Of a stretch of 64,000 bases of DNA, positions 18,686 through 29,113 are shown in pieces. A program made the position numbers and the translations under genes. The DNA is taken from NCBI GenBank assembly GCA_010015805.1, contig ML978132.1, positions 186,001-250,000 on the forward strand, given 5' to 3'. Origin of the DNA: Rhizodiscina lignyota. Lineage: Eukaryota > Ascomycota > Dothideomycetes > Aulographales > Rhizodiscinaceae. How positions within the stretch are numbered: position 1 is the stretch's first letter; each line of letters begins with the position of its first letter. The notes beneath the pieces are model-generated. The model worked only from the letters and a program-made list of their open reading frames with translations, was not told where the DNA came from and made no database searches.

Positions 18686-20510
18686 ATGGACTTCTCAACG
18701 GAGCCCAGTAAAGAGCTCGACGTAGTGGAGGTGATGAAGCCAAAGGAAGAAGCTCATACCGTAATTGAGGAAAAAGGTGTGGAGATGAGCAAAGATGAGC
18801 ATCGCCTTGCACAACTTGGCTACAAGCAAGTTTTCATCCGCAGCTTTGGTATGTTCGAGAATTGGGCGGCGACATTTGTATGTCTTATTAAAGAAAGCGC
18901 TTCTCGGCCTGTGACATGCTGACTTCAGACAGACCACCATGAACTTCGTTAGCGGAATGCCGGTCTTGTTCGGGTTTGCCATGTACACAGGCGGACCACA
19001 AGCAGCATTTGCCAACTGGACCATGGTTGGCGGTTTTTCGTTCATCGTCTCTTTAGCCATGGCAGAAATCGCTGCATCGCTCCCGACAGCCGGTGGCATC
19101 TACTACTGGTCCTATGTACTGGGTGGTCACAATTACGGCCCGCTCTTGGTGAGTTCCAAAGTTCACACTGAATCTAAATACATATTCTAATATCACAGTC
19201 TTGGTTAACTGCTTGGTTCAATTGGGCTGGGTGGTTAACGATTATTCCGGGTCTCGCCCAAGGGAACACCAATTTCATGCTCAGCCTGCTCACAATTCTG
19301 TATCCAAACGCCACCGTCATTCAGCAAGGCTGGTTTGGCTGGGTTATCTCGACGATCAATATCCTGCTTGGTGTTATTCCGAACTGCGTCAATCAGCATA
19401 CAGTCCGCTGGATGCTGCGTGCGACCGCTTACAGTACCGCCCTGTTGATGAGCTTTTACTGGATCTGGTTTCCCATCGCCGCTTCTCGAGCCAATGGATT
19501 TCAAAAAGGAAGTATCCTGACCACGTTTTACAATGGAATTAACGAGGGGGTCGACGCTGAAGGCAACACAATCATGCAGGCCAGCAACAGCTACTGCTGG
19601 ATCATTGGAGTGCTGTTCGGTGCCTGGGAGTTCTACGGCTATGACGCCTCGGTCCATTTGTCAGAAGAGACGCACCAGGCAAGCTCTGTTGTCGCCAGAG
19701 GAATGTGGACTGGAACGATCGCAACTTGGCTTGGCTCCATACCTACGCTCATTCTCGTTCTCCTGTGCATGCAAAACTTCATGGGTATTGTGAACGGCGA
19801 GTTCCCCAACAACTGGGCCGAATACCTCGTGCAGCTTGTCGGTAATAAAGGCGCCGTTGCCATCCTGATCTTCACGTGGCTCGACGGAATCTTGTGTACT
19901 GGAGTTTGCCTATTGAGTGCACAGCGGATTACTTTCGCTATCGCAAGAGATGGCATACTGCCATTCAGCCGAGTCTGGAGCAAGGTTACGAAGAAGCACC
20001 ATCTGCCTGTCAATGCATGCTTTTTGATTGCATTCCTGTCCATTGCGATCTGTGCGGCAGTTATTGGATCGTATGTCGCGTTCTCTGCAATCACGGCGGC
20101 AGCGACAGTCGGCACAAATCTCAGCTATCTCTTCCCGATCGTCGCGAGGCAAACACTCGGACGGAGTACGTTTCAGCCCGCGAAATGGAACCTTGGCAGA
20201 TGGAGCATTCCAGTCTCGGTTATTGCCAGCGGGTACATTATGTTCCTGTTCGTGGTGTTGATGCTGCCGCAACTATACCCAGTGAATGCGGTAAGTAATC
20301 ATGATGGCAATTGTCATGACTGAACTAACGTTGATATAGCAAACGCTCAATTACTGTCCCGTAGTCATTGGCGGAATCACAGTCATTGCTCTCGGCGGAT
20401 GGTTTTTCCCCTTCGGCCTTGGGGGTAGATATTGGTTCACAGGACCGAAGAGGACCATCAGCGAGGCGGAAGTGCTCCAAGCTAGGGTGAAGGAGGATGA
20501 TAAGAGCTAA
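18686..20510 (+). CDS. APC-superfamily amino acid/GABA/choline-type permease (four exons)
   Basis: 556 residues from exons 18686-18877, 18933-19148, 19199-20290 and 20340-20510; introns are 49-55 nt with GT-AG ends and all junctions fall between codons. A charged cytosolic N-terminus of about 45 residues is followed by 12 predicted membrane helices. Family features include GYKQVFIRSFGMFENWA, PTAGGIYYWSYVLGG in helix 3, and SAQRITFAIARDGILPFS in helix 8. This matches the amino acid permease group that includes Uga4 (GABA) and Hnm1 (choline); the substrate cannot be told. Plasma or vacuolar membrane. Orientation matches the upstream regulator and phosphatase, but co-regulation is only a possibility. 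Confidence 0.88.
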
Positions 20511-20768
20511 GTAGTAAACCTCAAAAGGCCACGTGTAGCGTTGGTTTGAGAGGCAAAGCTATCCATTTCTGTGTAGAGTATATTCTTCATTAAGTGCGGA
20601 ATCGTGGGAGACCACTTAGGACACACTGAAATTTACTCCATACTCGCAATTAAACCCTGCCAACGTATTCTTTGACTTGATGATATATATGTTATGAACT
20701 TTGAGAGATCCAAAGCACGCGGCCATCCTTCCATCTTAGGCAATGTAATGTTGTCGCCGGATCACGTA
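20511..20768. other. Short convergent intergenic
   Basis: 258 bp between the 3' ends of the permease and the unknown minus-strand gene; no features noted. Confidence 0.5.
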
Positions 20769-21731
20769 TTAGTATTTCGGGGGCAATAGGAAGGATGCAG
20801 AAGTCACAAACGAACGAGGTACCAGGAATTCCTTATCGAATATACTCAGTGTTCCGGTAGGGGTCGGTGTCGTCGCCGGGATATTTGGTGTACATGGTTG
20901 TGTTTTGAGAACTTCAGCCACGACGGGATCGGTAGCGAACATAGTGGATAGCTGATCCGCAACAACACCATACACGTAGTTGTTACGGGCGTCAAGCTCT
21001 GCGGCCTCTAAAGAGTACATAGTTCCGAACGGGTCATGTACGTCGACAGTTTCCGGGATTGGTGTTGGCCAGAGGGAAGCCGGCGGAAGTAAAGAACTGC
21101 CGTACGAAATAGAGCAAAGTGTGGCATTTGCTGTGGTATATGGCATATACCACTTCCATTCTATGCCCGTGCCGATCTGATAAAATGGTGTAGGATATGT
21201 GCTATAAATTTGAGTCAGAATCATGTACTACGTTCGGAATAATTTGTTATGTTTTGTCTAATCCCATCATATATTTTTCAGAGGGCTACTTACAGCTCCG
21301 TAATAGTCCCATTCAAGAACGTAGCATTCCAGACCCTGGTAGCTGTCGGCGAAGGCGTCGTGACAGCAAGCTCTGCACTTGTCGTCCTTGGGATTCCTTC
21401 CAGATTTATGGAGGCATCTGCGTTTCCTACATGTCGCAATCAGCATGGGCTGAGTTTCTGACAGAGCTCGAGTTGAACAGACCGACTGTGGCAAACCCAG
21501 ACACCTTTCTCCAGGTCGAAATTTCTAGCGGCACGCGCCAGGTATTCGAACACGAACACGGGACTGCGGTATGTTCGGTATTTGCAGGAATAGAACTTGG
21601 AGTCTCGAAAGCTGTAAAATGTTACCTTCGCCCTCTTTCACCGAATAAAAGGAGGCTGGGAGACAACCATCTGAGAGATAGTTCAGGTAGAGCACCCAGA
21701 TCACAACAGGGTAAAGGAGGAGATGCATCAT
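20769..21731 (-). CDS. Unknown secreted or membrane-anchored protein (four exons)
   Basis: Reconstructed as exons 21626-21731, 21483-21563, 21294-21426 and 20769-21201 (introns 62, 56 and 92 nt, GT-AG), giving 250 residues with frames consistent at every junction. The N-terminus MMHLLLYPVVIWVLYLNYL is a strongly hydrophobic signal or anchor. The mature part has a Cys pair (PCSCSNTW), a Thr/Pro-rich segment, several N-glycosylation sequons (WNATF, NGTI, ANATL) and aromatic-rich stretches (YPTPFYQIGTGIEWKWYMPY). I recognise no family. Pro/Thr content and sequons suggest an extracellular or cell-wall protein. Intron 2 is the least certain part; the last exon is the most secure. Confidence 0.6.
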
Positions 21732-22220
21732 GTATGCGATTAAACAGCAAGCTTAGCGAAGAATAAGCGAAGATAGTTCTTCGAGGATCAAGCGAGGAGG
21801 GCTAGAAAACAGTCCTCTGTATACATATATAGTCTCATTTGGAGAAGAATCTAACGCGAACAGCTAGATAGAGTATGCCTTACCGGAATTCTCTGACAGT
21901 GCTTCGCCCTGTTGCCTGGAATTTTGACCGAAAATGAAAATTGATTTGGTGACACCTCAGCTCCCTTGCCAAAGCCGCACGTATCTAAATGTTAAAATCT
22001 GAGAGCTAGGAATATGTATTGAGTTTCATTAGAAAGGATGTTCGCACAAGGCTTCGTTTTCTATGTTCTAGTTGAAACTGCTTCATTTTGCGTCTTCCTC
22101 GAAAGATCTGGAGCTCTTTTGGCATAATATCGATTGAACACGAAGTAACAAGACAACTGAATGGGAATCTCGACATAAACAGCCTTCACACCTTCCTGCC
22201 TTCATTCAGGATGGGTGTCA

Positions 22221-22251
22221 ACCGATGGAGATGTCGACCGATGGAGATGGA
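22221..22251. repeat. Two-copy 16-bp direct repeat
   Basis: accgatggagatgtcg followed immediately by accgatggagatgga. Simple tandem duplication in non-coding DNA. Confidence 0.8.
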
Positions 22252-22517
22252 AGGACGTGAGTTGCCTGGCGCAAAACATCCCACAGCGCCACGGAGAGGC
22301 GGAGACGGCCCACTCCGAAACATTTCCCTGACTAGCATTCTTCCTTCTCCTCACTCATGGATTTCCCACTTCTGCTTCTTCTAACTACTCGGATCAATCG
22401 TGATTACGAGTACTCACCAATCCCTAAATCTCGGATCTAAAGAATGTTGGCGCTAATACTAAGTTCTAGCTAACAGGGGCAGTGCTGGATGAGGCACAAC
22501 ATGGACGCGGTGAAGAC

Positions 22518-22537
22518 GACGAACCAATTAAATCAAA
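22518..22537. repeat. 20-bp sequence shared with 26.1 kb
   Basis: gacgaaccaattaaatcaaa occurs here and, in the same orientation, just downstream of the pseudogene near 26144. A 20-base exact match is unlikely by chance in 64 kb, so both may be remnants of one dispersed sequence. Confidence 0.5.
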
Positions 22538-22935
22538 GGCAACACCACCCTTTTCTCGATCTCCTACATCTTTGCCAATGCAAGACCAAAATCTCAGGAC
22601 TGTCGATGCGGATATGTAAGACAATTCAACATAACGGGCGAGATTCCCATCGTCGTCCGACCGGTTGTGCGACACGGTCAAGCTGAGACTACCGGTCAGT
22701 CACTTCGGGAGCGAGTACTCCATACAGATCTATGATAGCAAGGGATATAATGCTGTCCTACAGTCAGCCACTCCGCATGGGGAAGACTCTAAAACGTTGG
22801 AAATGTTCATGAGTTAGACATTGGGCAAGACCTCCCACAGCATTTGCTGTCAATCACTTCTTCATTCTCTCACATTCGTGAGTATGGCAGACGATTAATG
22901 TGCTCAGCAATCATCGTCTATAGAATAAAACCAGC

Positions 22936-24680
22936 ATGTGGCTAAATATCGCTTTGTTGTTGTTGTTCATCATCGTAGGGGTCGTTTGCGATAGGAAGAG
23001 GTCTACTGAAGTAGACGGTGTAATATCTATTGAGCCCAGTGGCGTCTGGTATGTTACATATGTGAAAAGTCTCTTCTAAATTGAGTTCCAGCTAATTAAT
23101 TTTATCCAGGCAAGGAATTGATGGCTCGTGGTCCACGTTCATGATTCAGGTGGGAAACCCAGGTAACACTGTCATCCTTATCATTAGCTTGACATACTTT
23201 ACACCTTTGACCATGCTAATACAAATCAGGCCAGGGCGTCTATTTGCTGCCAAATACACTTTCCAACGCCGGTAATAGCATTTGGGTCGTAATCCCACCG
23301 GGTTGTACCGAGATCAACCAGAACGTTTCCGACTGCGCAGCGAAGCGTGGCGGCATGTTTGTGAGCAATCAGTCCACGAGCTGGTCAACTGAAAAGCTTC
23401 CAAACTACGGACTATTCTCATTAGAAACTGGCAACGAGGAGGTTCAACTTGGACTCAGTGGTAATGCTTACTACGGCTTTGATACCATCCACCTAGGCCT
23501 CAGCGGGTCTGGGCTTCCGCAAGTGCAAAATCAACTCGTTGCCGGCATGGCGACTAACGACTTCTGGCTCGGCAGTCTTGGTATTAGTCCGACAACTTTC
23601 AATATTACAAATTTCGATAGTCCGATTCCGAGTTTACTAGGTACGCTCAGGAGCCAGAAGTTTGTCCGCAGTACCACTTGGGGCTACACCGCCGGCGCTG
23701 TCTATCAGTCGCCAAGTGCTGTCGGAAGCCTGACATTTGGTGGTTATGATTCAGCACTCTTTGCGGCGAACGCATCAATTGTAGTATCGGCGGGGCCGAA
23801 CTTCTCAAATGATCTGCTCATAGCACTTCAGTCAATCACTTACGACTCCTATGGTAGTAGTCCGCTCCTCACGAATGGGACCCTTGTCTTAATAGACTCG
23901 ATGGTCGCGGAGATGTGGCTGCCCATCGAAGTGTGTCATGCTTTTGAGCAAGCCTTCAACCTGACTTGGAATGAGACGCACGAGCTGTACATCTTGGATG
24001 AGAAGGTCCATGCCAATCTCTTGGCCCAAAATCCAACATTTACTTTCACATTAGGCGGTTCGACTTCGGCTCCGGGAGGGCAAACGATTCAAATCAAATT
24101 CCCATATGCGGCATTCGATCTTAATGCAACTGCGCCATATGCAAAGCTTACCAACACTGTGCCATACTTTCCATTGAAACGCGCAGAAAACAGCTCGCAA
24201 TATGCTCTCGGCAGGGCATTCCTTCAAGAAGCGTATATCATTGCGGATTACGACAGATCTCAGTTTCATGTGTCCCAAGCATTGTTTCCAGACCTGGGTG
24301 ACTTGCCGAAACTTACTGCGATCGAACCGCCAAAGCCTGGGAATAACACAACCCCAGAGCCTCGGAAGGATGACAAGCTTAGTGAAGGAGCAATAGCAGG
24401 AATTGCAGTGGCGGCCGTCATTGTACCCTTTTCAATTATTGCTGCATTGGTGTACGTTTACAGACGGAGATCGGATCGACAGCGGAAATATAAGGAGAGT
24501 CAGATGGCCCTTGGAATGAGTTCTGACGTCTCAGAGCTCCCGATAAATCCTGCTCCGCTTGGAACGCAGGAGCTTCTGGTAGATGAGAAACCTGGAGAAG
24601 TCGTTGGGACTGTTATGGCGCCAGAATTGGACGCGGGCTTCGATCGAGTTGAGCTAGAAGCGCCTCATAATTCGTCATGA
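22936..24680 (+). CDS. Pepsin-like (A1 family) protein with lost first catalytic Asp, membrane-anchored
   Basis: 538 residues from exons 22936-23048, 23110-23162 and 23230-24680 (introns 61 and 67 nt). Signal peptide MWLNIALLLLFIIVGVVC, then a two-lobed aspartyl-protease fold. The first active-site loop, normally DTGSS-x-x-W, reads PNTLSNAGNSIWVV here, so the catalytic Asp is replaced. The second site keeps Asp in VLIDSMVAEMWLP but not the usual DTG/DSG. The flap-like and C-terminal pepsin features (LGRAFLQEAYIIADYDRSQF) remain. A transmembrane helix (about residues 414-436) and a 100-residue cytosolic tail follow. Many N-glycosylation sites. Probably a non-catalytic surface protein derived from a yapsin-like protease, as seen in other Dothideomycetes. 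Confidence 0.8.
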
Positions 24681-25169
24681 GCTGGGATAGACGTTTTAAA
24701 TGTCTCAGGACCGATGACTCAAGTGAAAGGTAGTCGCCGATATTCAGAGCTTTCTTATCGTTTGGTGATCTGTCAAAGATTTAATCTGTTATGAAATGCA
24801 GATTGAAAACGTGTTGTTAATTCGAAATTGCATTAATTGAAGGCGATCTGACTATCAGAATTCGAGCACAGCTCGGATCGATATATACAGTGATAAACTA
24901 CGTGAAATCTAAGCCCTTAGTGTAAACACCGCCTGAAACTGATACAACAACAGTTAGAAAATGCGAATTCTGAAGCAATTGAAACTTTATCACAAGAGAT
25001 ATAACACATTTGAAAGGCCTTGGGACTCAGAATTCTCTGACATGATCCTATATAACGAGGGTTACAAACGCGTTCAATTGAAGAGAGCTTGCAACAGACG
25101 TTCAGATGCCGAATGCTTCCTTCCTAAATCTTACGACCACTGCTCAGACACACACAGGGCACGTGATAA
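24681..25169. other. Intergenic, nothing supported
   Basis: Rather AT-rich downstream region of the pepsin-like gene. An 88-codon ATG frame at 24961-25227 has no recognisable features and runs into the pseudogene in another frame. Confidence 0.4.
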
Positions 25170-26135
25170 GACTCCATTTTCATCGGTGTGTGGCGATGGT
25201 GGCGAGAAGCTGTGCTCGATGTTTTGATTGAGAACGGGCTTCTCGAGATCATCGTGTATGGCGTGGCGGCCGAGAGAGGAATGAGATTGTGGCTAGAGAG
25301 CCATCCATAATACCGCGAGCTGCTCAAGATCACCTATGTAAACCATCCCGAATTCATCGGCATCTACGCCAACGACGAGCAGTTTGAACGAAACATCGAC
25401 ACGCTCGAAGAGGTGGCAGAGCGCAACACCATTCAAATTGCAACGGATTGGCTAAGGAAGCCCGGAAAAGAAAAGAAGGTGTCGGTCAAGAACTTACAGC
25501 TTGTCGTTAAGCAACCCGCACGCAAATCCCTCTCCTTCAAACGCACACGTAAGTGGATGCCCACCCTCACTGCCGATGGGAAAACGAGGTACGTTCCCAC
25601 ACCAGACTTTTACCACATTCACCAGGCGAGGTCGAAAGTCTGGCGGCGCGCGCATTACCACATACGCAAGCACGATCCGGACTTCAAGGAAAAACAGTTG
25701 TCGGCTCAGAAGAGGTGCTATAAAAGAAACAGGAAGGATCCTGCCTGGGTCGCGCGGTTCAACGCCAACGCATTGGCATGGCGCAATGCCCACAAAGACA
25801 CCCCCGAATTCAAAACCGCCGCCGCACTCTCAGATGCGAAGAAACATGCGAAGAGGAAGGCTGAGGGCAGGCCAGCTGGGAAGTTTCGAGAATGCATTCC
25901 CTGTGGAAAGTGGATAAGGGCTCTGCCTGCTATGTGAAAGGTCCATAAGAATGCGAAGAGCCATAAGGCTCGTGTGGCCCATCCAGAGAAGTTCAAGGCT
26001 TGCAATCGATGCGAAATCAAGGTGGCCCCAACCGGTTTACAGAAGCACCAGGGTTCAACTGCTTGTGAGGAGGAGTTGCAGCGAAGGAAATGGGTGCGAC
26101 AAGGATACAAAGTTGACCTCCGCTGGGATGAATAG
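25170..26135 (+). pseudogene. Decayed gene with two in-frame stops, Cys/His-rich end
   Basis: One frame stays protein-like for about 960 bp but is broken by TAA at 25308-25310 and TGA at 25935-25937 before a final TAG at 26133. Readable parts are a hydrophobic helical start (VLDVLIENGLLEIIVYGVAA), a basic middle rich in Lys/Arg/His, a CIPCGKW pair, and, after the second stop, CNRCEIKVAPTGLQKHQG...C, which looks like a C2H2/C2HC finger. Both stops could come from C-to-T changes (CAA to TAA, CGA to TGA). I do not recognise the family. Stops inside hidden introns cannot be fully excluded, but no good splice sites flank them. Confidence 0.6.
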
Positions 26136-26329
26136 TGGTGATGACGAACCAATTAAATCAAATACGACCACGACTCAGACACTCACATCTATAATATACT
26201 TATATTTAAAATTAGGTCTTCAATTTTGCTTGAGAGATAATTTAAGTCTACTTTAATAAACTTGTATCACGTGAATTCAATGCCAACCTCTTCTGCTGTC
26301 GAGACATCTTGAGATGATCGTACCTCAAG
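26136..26329. other. AT-rich intergenic with shared 20-mer
   Basis: Contains the second copy of gacgaaccaattaaatcaaa at about 26143-26162 and an AT-rich stretch to 26260. No gene. Confidence 0.5.
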
Positions 26330-27531
26330 ATGCCTCCGAAATTATCATCAACAATCCATTTTCCGTCTTCACACGTGTCTGCGTCAAGAAAAAGGTACTT
26401 GGTTTTCAACGTTACCGGGAATCCCGGTTTGGCAGAATACTACCGACCTTTCCTGCTTTCTTTACGCGATAATCTGTCGTCAGATGCACCCAGCCGTGAT
26501 GTTGAATTCGACATATATTGCCGCACACTGTCAGGCTTTGAGACTGAGAAGTTGGCTTCAAAAGAGAGAAATGGATCGAATGGAGCTCCCGACAAGGGCG
26601 TTGGCCCACCCTTTGGCCTCGAGAGCCAGATTGGGCACACTGTAACGGCATTGAAAACTCTGGTCAGTGACTTGTCCGGAGACGGAAAGGAGCTTAGGAT
26701 CATCTTGATTGGCCATTCAGTCGGGGCCTATATGATTATGGAGATTATATCGAAATTACGGCGAGACATGGCAGTTGATGAGATGGAGAGAAAGAGTGAT
26801 CACACTTTTCCCAATGTCGTCGGTGGTATATGTTTGTTCCCAACCGTCACGCACCTCGCGCAGAGTAGTAGTGGAAGGGTTCTCGAAGTGAGTTGTCTAA
26901 TACCCCTAGAATGATGCCTGTGAGCATTAGTCGTACCGCATGCATTTTCCGGACGTCACGACGAGCTGTCGCTAACAACGGCGCAGCCGCTTTGTCTAAT
27001 TCCGTACTTTCCATTTCTTGTACATTGCCTAGTTAAGCTACTCACTATGCTTCTTCCATATGCTGCATTGTTATATCTCGTTCAATTTGTCACCCGAATG
27101 CCTCTGGCAGCGGCAGAGATCACGACGACATTCTTGGCCAGTCCAAATGGGGTATATCAGGCACTGTAAGCTCTAGGCACCTACCTCTGCGGTACCAAGC
27201 TGATGATCGCAGTTATATGGCGCGCGATGAGATACGGCAAATCACCATTGACAAATGGGACTCTGACATCTGGGGCGCAGCGCATCCCGCATGTACACCA
27301 AGGCCCAAGTTGTTCTTCTACTTTGGCGAGCAAGATCACTGGGTTGCAAATGAGGCAAGGGATCAGCTCATCGCTGCAAGAGCATACTCGGGCGCTGAAG
27401 GGGAAGAATGGAAGCCGCGGATGGAGATCGATTGCAAAGGCATACCGCATGGTTTCGTGATTCGGCACAGTGAAGAGGTTGCATCGAAAGTAGCAGAGTG
27501 GATAGAAGGCACAGTGAGACAGGCCATTTGA
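26330..27531 (+). CDS. Lipid-droplet-associated hydrolase (LDAH/DUF2305 family)
   Basis: 351 residues from exons 26330-26887, 26987-27165 and 27213-27531 (introns 99 and 47 nt). An alpha/beta-hydrolase fold with VFNVTGNPGLAEYYRPFL near the N-terminus, the nucleophile elbow GHSVGAY (Ser at about residue 128), an Asp in YFGEQDHWV and His in PHGFVIRH, so the triad is complete. Exon 2 encodes a hydrophobic lid or membrane-associating hairpin (PLCLIPYFPFLVHCLVKLL). Family members localise to lipid droplets and the ER and affect neutral-lipid turnover; the true substrate is still debated. The ATG at 26330 fits the conserved start. Confidence 0.9.
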
Positions 27532-27694
27532 CGTGGCATCTTTGTTTGCTTCTGCGACTGAGCACAGAAGATCATATAGACTCCATGGATGCTGATGCAA
27601 GAAACCTCATTCCCTTTGGGGTATCGTGCTTCCCAAAATCAAAACCAGACCTGATATTCCAATCGAACCAAAGACTCCAGAAACCCATGATGCT

Positions 27695-28791
27695 TCATCG
27701 AATGCTTGCCTTTCGAAACATTTCCGCTAGCAGATCTTGGCCTGTAAGGTCGGCTGCGCTCTGACTTGCATGATTTCCGTCTAAGCTAAGTTGAGATAGA
27801 GCCGAACCCATCGCCATAGCCACATTGTAAGGAGAATTGTCTCGGAAGAAGGCCGTGCTGGGGTTTCCCTTAGACGTCGGCGCATACTGTTGTGTTGTAA
27901 GAGCTCACTATAACTGTGTTAGGAAAGGATCGAGCGGGAAATCTAAAATACCTCGTTTTGCTGCGCCTTGTGCTTACGAAATAGGTCGCCAAGATCAAGT
28001 TGTTGACCCATCGGTGGCACAACCGGCGCTCCTTGGTGACGTTGCGGGTGAGAAGCAGTAGCTTGGTCGGGTATCATGGATCGTCCAGCTGAGACACGCG
28101 ACGCCTCTGCCACAGCGGCGCATTCGTTGATGACTTGAGAGATCTCTTCGTGTTTGTTTGCAAGGCTGCCACCGGATTCTGTGGAAATCCACACTCCATG
28201 AGCGTTCACACGCGATGGCCCTTGTGCGTCTCCATATCCTTCTGCGCCCGTAATCAATTCGCGCCCTAGCAGTATCACAATTGAGTCCGTCACTTCAACA
28301 TCCTGGCTCTTCTCAATCATCTTCGCGAATCTGCGTAGGTTCTTCTGGTTCATGATGATGAGGGCGAAGCGGCGTGCGCCTGGAAGTGCTGGGTCTTCTA
28401 CGAGGTCGCAGACAAACATGGGTCCTGCAACCTGTTGCTCCTGCCACATCTTCTCTTCCTTCTTGGCGGTGGGGTCGAAGTTGTAGAGGACTACATAGGG
28501 TGCGACACGTAGGATGGACTTGACGGAGGGGTATTGCTTCTGCGCGACGAGGAGGTTAATCTCATCCTTGGTTTTTGGAAGATTTGCAAGATCGAGGGGG
28601 AGATTGTAGTCCTGGTAGTACTGATCGAGGCCGTCATCGTTTTCTGTGTCTTCAGTTTCCGTGTCATCAGCTTGGGCGTCCTCGGTTTGCGTGTCCTCTG
28701 TTTGTTGTTGATATTGTTGTGGGGACTGGTGTTGATGGTACGCTTGGGATTGAGAGTGATTCCGGCGAGGCCGGTTATCACGAGAGGCCAT
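27695..28791 (-). CDS. DCP1: mRNA-decapping complex subunit DCP1 (two exons)
   Basis: 343 residues from exons 27952-28791 and 27695-27886 (65-nt intron). The N-terminus is a Gln/Asp/Glu-rich disordered tract. The EVH1-like Dcp1 domain starts around residue 68 with LPKTKDEINLLVAQKQYPSVKSIL and contains APYVVLYNFDP, GPMFVCDL, FALIIMNQKNLRRF and HGVWIST. The short second exon gives a conserved tail ending LTGQDLLAEMFRKASIR. Dcp1 activates Dcp2 in cytoplasmic P-bodies to remove the 5' cap. The intron was placed because the exon-1 frame otherwise ends a few codons after GAG at a GTATTT donor. Divergent from the 5-phosphatase gene. Confidence 0.9.
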
Positions 28792-29113
28792 TTTGGCAGC
28801 ACTCGAGGATATTCTTTGCCGTGGATAGGTGCTGTTACATTAGATCAGTGTTGTGCGCGGGTTGTTGTGGAGTGTTGGAGGGAACGCGGTGTGGGGGAAG
28901 AATTACAGATCGGCGGAGCGCGATTTGGAGGCCCAAGCTTCACTTCGTCATCGAAATCGTCGTGTGCCCGCGCAAAGGCATCTCCACCATCCAGTCCCGC
29001 GCGTTGCATAGCCTCATTCGAAGATGATATTACTACTTTAATCGTAAAAATAATGCCTTCATAAACTGCTCTCACGGCCAGTCACTGCCCGCGCCGCCCG
29101 CCGACCACCGGCA
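28792..29113. promoter_or_regulatory. Divergent promoter, DCP1 and 5-phosphatase
   Basis: 322 bp between two outward-facing start codons. No TATA box; GC-rich close to the 5-phosphatase start. Confidence 0.5.

Larger units (their letters stand above)
21732..22935. other. Intergenic, 1.2 kb, short direct repeat and shared 20-mer
   Basis: No supported gene. It contains a two-copy direct repeat at 22221-22251, a 20-bp sequence shared with 26.1 kb (see repeat entries), and presumed promoters of the two flanking divergent genes. Confidence 0.5.

Noticed and set aside
18307-18711. 134-codon plus frame before the permease
   Set aside because: Overlaps the permease start in another frame and has unlikely composition.
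21197-21766. 189-codon plus frame opposite the unknown secreted protein
   Set aside because: Antisense shadow; the minus strand gives coherent exons with splice sites and a signal sequence.
28845-29075. Extra upstream exons for DCP1
   Set aside because: The DCP1 start with its conserved N-terminus is complete at 28791; this region is the divergent promoter.
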